From: Microseira wollei NIES-4236
Lineage (GTDB): Bacteria > Cyanobacteriota > Cyanobacteriia > Cyanobacteriales > Aerosakkonemataceae
Assembly: GCF_020521235.1 (NCBI RefSeq)
Contig: NZ_BLAY01000101.1
Location: 1-36,320, forward strand
Length of the DNA stretch: 36,320 nucleotides
Direction of reading: 5' to 3'
In this document: positions 30,542 through 36,320 of the stretch, in pieces
How the letters are laid out: each line of letters opens with the position of its first letter
Numbering within the stretch: position 1 is the stretch's first letter
The notes under the pieces: model-generated
The model's database searches: none
What the model saw: only the letters and a program-made list of their open reading frames with translations
What the model was told of the DNA's origin: nothing
Translations under genes and position numbers: made by a program

Positions 30542-33500
30542 TTAGTTTTGCGGGCATTCTGTTTCAGCGTTTGGATCGACGCCGCCAGCACGCCGTAACT
30601 GGCAAATATAGGGGTCGTTGGCAGGTAGTTCTCGGTAGAATTCGCTGCGCTGGGCGGGGGGTTGCAGGAAACGCTGTGCTGCCGGACCTGCGGGTGCATA
30701 TTGCAGCCCCACGTCATAACCCCAGAGACGGTCGGGTGCAAGGTAGTATTGGATGGGGGTGAGACCACTAACGGTTGGAGAATCGCTGGTGTTCGGTTCC
30801 CATTGGTTTAGTTCAAACGGGGCAGTGGCATAGCTGCTGAAGTTTAATTGCAGGAAAGATCCAGAAATCCGCAACGGAGTCCCCGGTCCCCAACGTTCGA
30901 TGAAGCGGGGGAAGTTGTGGAAACCGCCATAGCTTTGATTGACTCGAGAAGGCACTATACCGCTAATCAGCGAGGCATTTACCCGCGTTGGCGATGCCTG
31001 GTTGATTGAATCGACGTAGCTGGGTACACCTGGCTTTCGGAAGTCTCCTAAGGGTATTTCTTGCTGTTGATTTACAGGACAAAAAGCACCGATAGTAAGG
31101 CCAGCATCGTTACAGACGATAGGGCTGCCGTTGCGAGAGATTTTTATCGGAAATCTGACAAAGGGATTTCCATTATTTGGGTCTGTTGTTCTGGTTGAGC
31201 CATCAATCACCATGCCATTTTCCAGCACCCACCTGGAGATTCCACCAGGGTTGTTGGGGCCATTCATGGCGCGGAAGGAGTAGCGACCACCAGATATTCC
31301 CGTTCTGTCTTGGCCTCCATCGCTGTCATTTAAAATGCCGCGATCGATGCTGCCTTCTTGGAAGTTGTCTGAAAGGATGGTAATCGCATCGGCTAGAATT
31401 TCTGCCGGTCGCCAGGTGTCGGTTGCGGGTCGAGAAAAGTCAGAGTTTAAGTCTTGTCGGTCATAAAAATTCCCCCAGCCATCGTTCAGCTGCTGATTAA
31501 ATTCTTCCAAGTTGTTGTTGTTTCCATCTCTGCTGTGGAAGTTGAAGTCGCCTTGGATGTAAACCGGGTTATCGGATATAAAGGTTAAACCTCGTTTACT
31601 GCTAGCCCGGTCGAGCCTGCGTCCGTTTCGCAAGCGGAACCCATGAGGACGGCGGTCTGGATCTGGGAAGAAATCAACGGCTTTGGGGGAGATGCCGTTG
31701 TTCGCAACACTGGGGTCTCTGGGGTTGTTGATGTCGGCATTGATCAAGCAACCACTTGAACGGATAGCGGTATAGTTGTCGCAAGCTCCGCCAGCTGCCG
31801 GTCTGGATACCGCATCTTCCCTGACTGCATCTTCTCGGAAGGCATACACGACGCCGCTACCGGGCAACCAAGTATCGCCTGTGGCACTGTTATTATTTGT
31901 TCTCAACAGGTCTAAATCTATGTCTAACGTCCGCACGGTCATCAATTCTCGACCGTTGTACAGGGCGTTGTCGATTAGCGATACCCTTTGGTTTCCACCG
32001 CCAGGGGGTGTGATGTTGAAATCTGCCAGAGGGTCGGTATTAGATACGCCACCTGTTGTTGGTAAAGGCCACGCACCGATGTCTAGTGGTCGAACGTCAT
32101 TGGCAAGGGTATCCAGGGTAACGGTTCTAAATTGATCTCGCGGCGCTGGTAGTGCAGGAATCGATGCTGGAGGAACCAAGTATGGCTCAGCATTAGAGCC
32201 GCTCGCCAGTGGAGTACTAGCCGCTATGCCTGTGCGATCGTGATCGTTCAGAGGGAAGACGTAATAAAGTGCGGGGAACTTAGGTTGCGATGGACAAAGC
32301 AGCTGTGCAGCTTCGTTACCAGTCGGCATTGTGACGCCAGATATTACCTGAGGGTCAGATGGACAAACAGCCAGTGGGATTTCATCATTGGCAGTACCAG
32401 GATTTGACCCAACCGCAGGGGTTGGGTCAAAACTGTTGCCTGCTGCGGTAGATGGAGTGGAACTAGGAGGTGTGGCACTTGGACGCCAAGCGGTGGCAAA
32501 ACCCCATTGGCGATCGCGTGCTATTTGCAACTTCATCGCCAGCAACCTAGCCGCAGGCTGCTCTGTCGTCGGTAGCAAATCGATATAGTCATCCGGTGTT
32601 AATTGCGTAACCGGAACGGTTTTCACCTCAATGTTATTTCTGACTACCCTAGCGGTTCTGAGGTTGAGATTGCTGAAGGCATTTATTTCAATCCGATTCG
32701 GGGGGGTTGAGGTGCCAGCAGGTACAATTAACGCCTTCAGTTTATCGGATAAATTCGTTACAGTTGAATCTGGGACAGAGGCATTTTTGAACTTGTCAAC
32801 GTTGTTAGCCAACATCCCCAGGGTGCAAGCCGCCGATTCCAGGTAGCTGTTATCTGCAATGCTGTTGTTGGTATCGTACATTGCGCGGCTTAGGTTGGAG
32901 AAATTCCCCCACATAGTTAAGTAAGGATGAGGATAAACCCTGTTTCCGGTTCCTTGTGTGGGTGGAAAGGCACCACTGTCGTTAGGATTTTGATATTCTC
33001 CGGCAAAATTGGCTAGGTTTCTTAGGGCATTTCCCCAGTCTCCGCCACGCAAGTTAGCAGCGGCAGGAGGAGGGCTATATTCCCACCCATTAGTTCCTAA
33101 CCCGGTGAAGAAATCGCTAGGTAATTTGTTGGAATCTAACCCGTAGGTCTGACCAGCAGTTTGGAAGTTTTTACTGTTGCTAATCGTTTGCCGCGTTCCC
33201 GCATGGGCGGTAGTTGCAATACAGGCAATGGGTCGAGTTGGTGCTGTGGGTGGGGTTCCCGGCGTGGCTTGGTAGACTACCGTTCCTTGGACTGCGGCTA
33301 GGTTATCTCTCAGGGTGCGCCGCTGTCTGTCTGCGTTTGGCAGATTAGCCTGGTTAGCGGCGGGGTAAAGCGGGTCAAATTCGCGGGCATCATCACGGGT
33401 GGTATTATCAGCCCCAACTCCAGGCAATGCTGAATTAACCCAACCGAAGGGGTTGCCCAATTCCAACCTTTCGCCGACAATCACTCGCAGTCCGCTGACA

Positions 33501-35185
33501 TGAGCGCGCCGTTCCCAATAACCGTCCAAACCAACGTTTCTGAATTCGGTATCGAGGGGATCGAGGGTGGTGTTGGTGAGGCGTTTCCGCTCTGGGTCGG
33601 TAATGTTAAGCCCATTTCGTTTGCTGCCACTGTCGAGGCGGATTTCGTTGCCCTTTCTGTCGTAGTAGGGTTTTGGGCCATAGCGGTCATCAGCGCGGTA
33701 GGTATCGTCAATAAATGGAGCGGTTTCTGAACTAGACATTAACCGTTTTTTGGCATTGAAATATCCAATCGAGCCTGCCTCAGCATTATCTCTGTAAAAG
33801 CCTGGGTCTGTTCTTCCTATGTTGTCTTGCGGCGCCTCTCTCGATTGGGATATATCTTGGGTAAACAACCGCACCGGATCGAGAGCAATTTTGCTGGGAG
33901 TTCCATTACTTACCGAGTCTGTTCCGTCAGTGAATCTAATATTGCCATCAGTTGTATCTGGTGAATCATCGTCCTGCATCACGTGAAAAAACGAGCCACC
34001 TGCCGTGCCATCGTTCCCCATTTTCCCCGATACAAATTGCCCTTGAAAGCTTGGATCGGTTGGCGTGGGAGTACTTTTTATATCTCGATTAACTTTAATT
34101 TCTGAAGCATCTCTGCTATAAAAACAGGAATTGCGGGCGCTAATTAAAAATGCTCTGAAGTTTGGGTCGCCAACGATCATGTTGCCAGCGGTGTACATTG
34201 CGCCATTCCAGTTGAATGGTTGACCCGGAAATATTTCCAGGTCATAGCGGAACCAAGCTCCCCATTTATTTCCCCGGTCTAGCTGTCTATCCTGCTGAAA
34301 TTCTAAGGTAGCAACAGTTCGGTTCACGCCATTTTGCCGCGAGAGAACGATCGCATCAACCTGAAATGTTTTGCGTAGCTTGGCAGTTCCAACTTGAGTC
34401 CAATCGTTTTCATTCACTGCAAGGCTTGGGCCACCTACTGCTGGGGTGTTGCCGCCACTGGCTATGGCGCGGCATACAGGGTTGCTAATGTTTGTCGTAG
34501 TAAGCGGGCCGTTGCGAACCACCTGATCTTTAGCTCTTTTGTCAACTGTATAGCTTTGTGTTGTAATGTCGTTGGTTCCTTCTCTTCCTTTCAAATTAAT
34601 TGAATATACAACTGTTTCTTTTACTCCATCTCCATCCACATCTATTTGGAAAGACCAAGCGGGTTCGGGCTTTTCATCATTGGTTCCAAGACGAAGGTTG
34701 ATTTGCGTCTCGTCGTCAAACTTGTAGGGATTTTGATCCAACTTATAGGTCAAGCCGCCATATGGATCTGGACTATTTGTGATCATGGATAGCAACATTT
34801 CATCGGATGGCGGGCCACTGGGAAAGCGCTTATCTTTAAGAAACAAATATTCTAATTTAGCCTTGGCTCGTTCAATCGCTGGGGTGGCGGCGTTGTAGAT
34901 TACTTGTTCTTCCCGCGCTCCAATCACCTGATTTGTCCGACTTCCGGTGCGGAATAAAATTGCCCCTATTACTAAAGACACAACTAACAGCAATAGGGTA
35001 ACGGTTGGCAGCACAAATCCAGCTTTTGCACTAGCAGGACGCCGCTTTTTGCGACCTAAAATTAGAAAGGTTCTCATTAACCAGTTGCTAAAGCCCAAGG
35101 CAGCGGTTTGCACCAGTTTCGACAACTGTCTAAACAGCTTGTAGATAACCTTTTGAATTGCCCTGGTTTGCTTGCGTTTTGACAT
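30542..35185 (-). CDS. hpsA: Hormogonium polysaccharide biosynthesis protein HpsA
   Basis: A 1547-residue protein starting at ATG 35185, where AGGA lies 10 bases upstream; the frame is open a further 28 codons. Basic N-terminus (MSKRKQTRAIQKVIYKLF), one membrane helix at about 57-79 (GFVLPTVTLLLLVVSLVIGA), then the conserved NQVIGAREEQVIYNAATPAIERAKAKLEYLF in part (VIYNAATPAIERAKAKLEYL). The rest is a very long extracellular region rich in Asn, Asp, Pro and Gly with PilX-like features (for example VSGLRVIVGERLELGNP). HpsA of Nostoc is a secreted hormogonium protein required for polysaccharide sheath and motility. First gene of the operon. Confidence 0.93.
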   Translation of the reverse strand: MSKRKQTRAIQKVIYKLFRQLSKLVQTAALGFSNWLMRTFLILGRKKRRPASAKAGFVLPTVTLLLLVVSLVIGAILFRTGSRTNQVIGAREEQVIYNAATPAIERAKAKLEYLFLKDKRFPSGPPSDEMLLSMITNSPDPYGGLTYKLDQNPYKFDDETQINLRLGTNDEKPEPAWSFQIDVDGDGVKETVVYSINLKGREGTNDITTQSYTVDKRAKDQVVRNGPLTTTNISNPVCRAIASGGNTPAVGGPSLAVNENDWTQVGTAKLRKTFQVDAIVLSRQNGVNRTVATLEFQQDRQLDRGNKWGAWFRYDLEIFPGQPFNWNGAMYTAGNMIVGDPNFRAFLISARNSCFYSRDASEIKVNRDIKSTPTPTDPSFQGQFVSGKMGNDGTAGGSFFHVMQDDDSPDTTDGNIRFTDGTDSVSNGTPSKIALDPVRLFTQDISQSREAPQDNIGRTDPGFYRDNAEAGSIGYFNAKKRLMSSSETAPFIDDTYRADDRYGPKPYYDRKGNEIRLDSGSKRNGLNITDPERKRLTNTTLDPLDTEFRNVGLDGYWERRAHVSGLRVIVGERLELGNPFGWVNSALPGVGADNTTRDDAREFDPLYPAANQANLPNADRQRRTLRDNLAAVQGTVVYQATPGTPPTAPTRPIACIATTAHAGTRQTISNSKNFQTAGQTYGLDSNKLPSDFFTGLGTNGWEYSPPPAAANLRGGDWGNALRNLANFAGEYQNPNDSGAFPPTQGTGNRVYPHPYLTMWGNFSNLSRAMYDTNNSIADNSYLESAACTLGMLANNVDKFKNASVPDSTVTNLSDKLKALIVPAGTSTPPNRIEINAFSNLNLRTARVVRNNIEVKTVPVTQLTPDDYIDLLPTTEQPAARLLAMKLQIARDRQWGFATAWRPSATPPSSTPSTAAGNSFDPTPAVGSNPGTANDEIPLAVCPSDPQVISGVTMPTGNEAAQLLCPSQPKFPALYYVFPLNDHDRTGIAASTPLASGSNAEPYLVPPASIPALPAPRDQFRTVTLDTLANDVRPLDIGAWPLPTTGGVSNTDPLADFNITPPGGGNQRVSLIDNALYNGRELMTVRTLDIDLDLLRTNNNSATGDTWLPGSGVVYAFREDAVREDAVSRPAAGGACDNYTAIRSSGCLINADINNPRDPSVANNGISPKAVDFFPDPDRRPHGFRLRNGRRLDRASSKRGLTFISDNPVYIQGDFNFHSRDGNNNNLEEFNQQLNDGWGNFYDRQDLNSDFSRPATDTWRPAEILADAITILSDNFQEGSIDRGILNDSDGGQDRTGISGGRYSFRAMNGPNNPGGISRWVLENGMVIDGSTRTTDPNNGNPFVRFPIKISRNGSPIVCNDAGLTIGAFCPVNQQQEIPLGDFRKPGVPSYVDSINQASPTRVNASLISGIVPSRVNQSYGGFHNFPRFIERWGPGTPLRISGSFLQLNFSSYATAPFELNQWEPNTSDSPTVSGLTPIQYYLAPDRLWGYDVGLQYAPAGPAAQRFLQPPAQRSEFYRELPANDPYICQLRRAGGVDPNAETECPQN

Positions 35186-35689
35186 GGCTGCTTTCCTGAT
35201 GTGAGAAAGTCTGATTTTGAACAGGTTGAATATCGAGAGTATGGGTTTGACTCGCTTGGCTTGAACCAATTCGTTGAGTGTCGAGTAGCTTGACCAAAAA
35301 TTATGTAAATTATTTGGCTTTGTTCTTTACTAGCAACTGCAACTGCGAGTATCAACCGAAAAAATACGCTTTCGCTGGTAACAAATTTTGTGTTAGAAGT
35401 TTTATGTAGTTTTACGGTTGAGGGTCGAATGACTCCGTATAAGTGAATAGACTAGAAGTCTGGCTGGGTAAAAATTAGCCATATTTCCTCTATGGTAACT
35501 TGAGCGAGCCTGGGTGAGATTTCGTCCATCTTTAACAAATCTTAATAGATGGTGAGGCCAGGATCTAAACTTATAGTACCCACTCATCCCAGAAAACCGA
35601 TCACCCCATAGCAAAAATCTAGGGGAATGGCTAATGGCTAATGGCGTTCCCAGGCAGAGCGGTGGGAACTAGGGTAATGGGTGAATGGA
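35186..35689. other. Leader and promoter region of the hps operon
   Basis: No gene that I can support; short frames on the minus strand (35402-35614) lack family resemblance. AT-rich tracts near 35295-35330 could hold the hpsA promoter but I cannot assign boxes. ACTAGCAACT near 35329 resembles the terminus of the MITE-like family. GGCTAATGG-type repeats and the GGCGTTCCCAGGCAG motif occur at 35626-35657. Confidence 0.45.
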
Positions 35690-36320
35690 AGTTGTAGGGC
35701 ACGTCGGAAATCTTTGGCATCAACCTTGAGATTACGGTTGCCCTGCCCCTACCCCAGGGCGGAAACCAACGATGCGGTTGACAAATTCTGCACCAGGTGA
35801 TATGGCAGACGAAATGTAGGGGCACGGCGGCGGCAATCTGGGGCATCAACCAACAGATTACGGTTGCCGTGCCCCTACCCCAGGACGGCGGCGGCAATCT
35901 TGGGCATCAACCAAAAGATTACGGTTGCCCTGCCCCTACCCCAGGACGGCGGCAGCAATCTGGGGCATCAACCAAAAGATTACGGTTGCCGTGCCCCTAC
36001 CCCAGGACGGCGGCGGCAATCTTGGGCATCAACCAACAGATTACGGTTGCCGTGCCCCTACCCCAGGACGGAAACCAAAAATGCGGTTGACAAATTCTGC
36101 ACCAGGTGATATGGCAGACGCAATGTAGGGGCACGGCGGCGGCAATCTGGGGCATCAACCAACAGATTACGGTTGCCGTGCCCCTACCCCAGGACGGCGG
36201 CGGCAATCTGGGGCATCAACCAACAGATTACGGTTGCCGTGCCCCTACCCCAGGACGGCGGCGGCAATCTGGGGCATCAACCAACAGATTACGGTTGCCG
36301 TGCCCCTACCCCAGGACGGC
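35690..36320. repeat. 61-bp tandem-repeat array with higher-order 309-bp period
   Basis: Eight copies of a unit with the core GATTACGGTTGCC at 35730, 35856, 35917, 35978, 36039, 36165, 36226 and 36287. Spacing is 61, except 126 twice, where a 65-bp spacer (ATGCGGTTGACAAATTCTGC..., at 35772 and 36081) intervenes, giving a 309-bp superperiod. Each unit has inverted ends TAGGGGCACGGC and GCCGTGCCCCTA or variants, so it can form hairpins. Open frames through it (35797-36090 and others) are by-products. The array continues past the window edge. Confidence 0.92.

Noticed and set aside
35797-36128. Open frames giving a repeated Pro/Arg-rich peptide
   Set aside because: They are only translations of the 61-bp tandem repeat; several frames on both strands are open and none has a ribosome binding site.
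35690-36320. CRISPR array
   Set aside because: Units are contiguous and near-identical over their full 61 bp; there are no unique spacers and no cas genes.
1-36320. tRNA, rRNA, tmRNA or riboswitch
   Set aside because: I read both strands for conserved tRNA arms, rRNA stretches and common riboswitch cores and found none I could support; a covariance search could still find diverged ones.

Overview
The window looks like chromosome from a filamentous cyanobacterium, probably an oscillatorialean of the Microcoleus/Oscillatoria type. The evidence is many HIP1 octamers (GCGATCGC), arrays of short heptameric repeats (GGTAATT, CCCATTA and TAATTGC types), a hormogonium polysaccharide (hps) locus, a cyanobacterial-type glgB, ClpP and RNB-family protein, and intergenic spaces packed with small palindromic elements. 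The genus is inferred; no rRNA or tRNA gene is present to settle it.

Layout. 1-1218: a broken STAND/NB-ARC regulator gene. 1408-3841: a plus-strand group of a small holin-like membrane protein, a peptidoglycan-binding protein with a Cys motif like an L,D-transpeptidase, and a GH46 chitosanase whose C-terminal peptidoglycan-binding domain is split by a 119-bp palindromic insertion. 3942-7949: minus-strand housekeeping genes (LapA-like membrane protein, UbiX flavin prenyltransferase, and an RNase R/II-family protein that appears to lack its catalytic aspartates). 7950-12292: an insertion-sequence graveyard with several TnpB relics around one intact hypothetical gene. 12293-18840: clpP, a small hypothetical, a DUF255 thioredoxin-fold protein carrying an in-frame repeat insertion, and a cell-division pair (FtsL-like, then FtsI/PBP). 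18841-23249: mostly non-coding, with MITE-like repeats, relic peptide-coding repeats, TnpB/omega-RNA remnants, a small lipoprotein and one conserved hypothetical. 23250-25580: glgB. 25943-27115: an unrecognised two-gene operon divergent from an IS200-type TnpA. 27256-35185: an hpsA-hpsB-hpsC-pseudopilin-pseudopilin operon read leftwards. 35690-36320: a 61-bp tandem-repeat array that runs off the window edge.

How the genes work together. The hps genes encode a pilin-like exoprotein and pseudopilins thought to feed polysaccharide secretion during hormogonium gliding. FtsL-like and FtsI act at the septum. The 1408-3841 genes form a possible cell-wall-degrading or lysis module. The most unusual aspects are how often small repeats have invaded genes (chitosanase, DUF255 protein, HpsB leader, sequence next to the lapA start), a four-copy MITE-like family with 20-bp termini not tied to any transposase here, and the apparently catalytically dead RNB protein.
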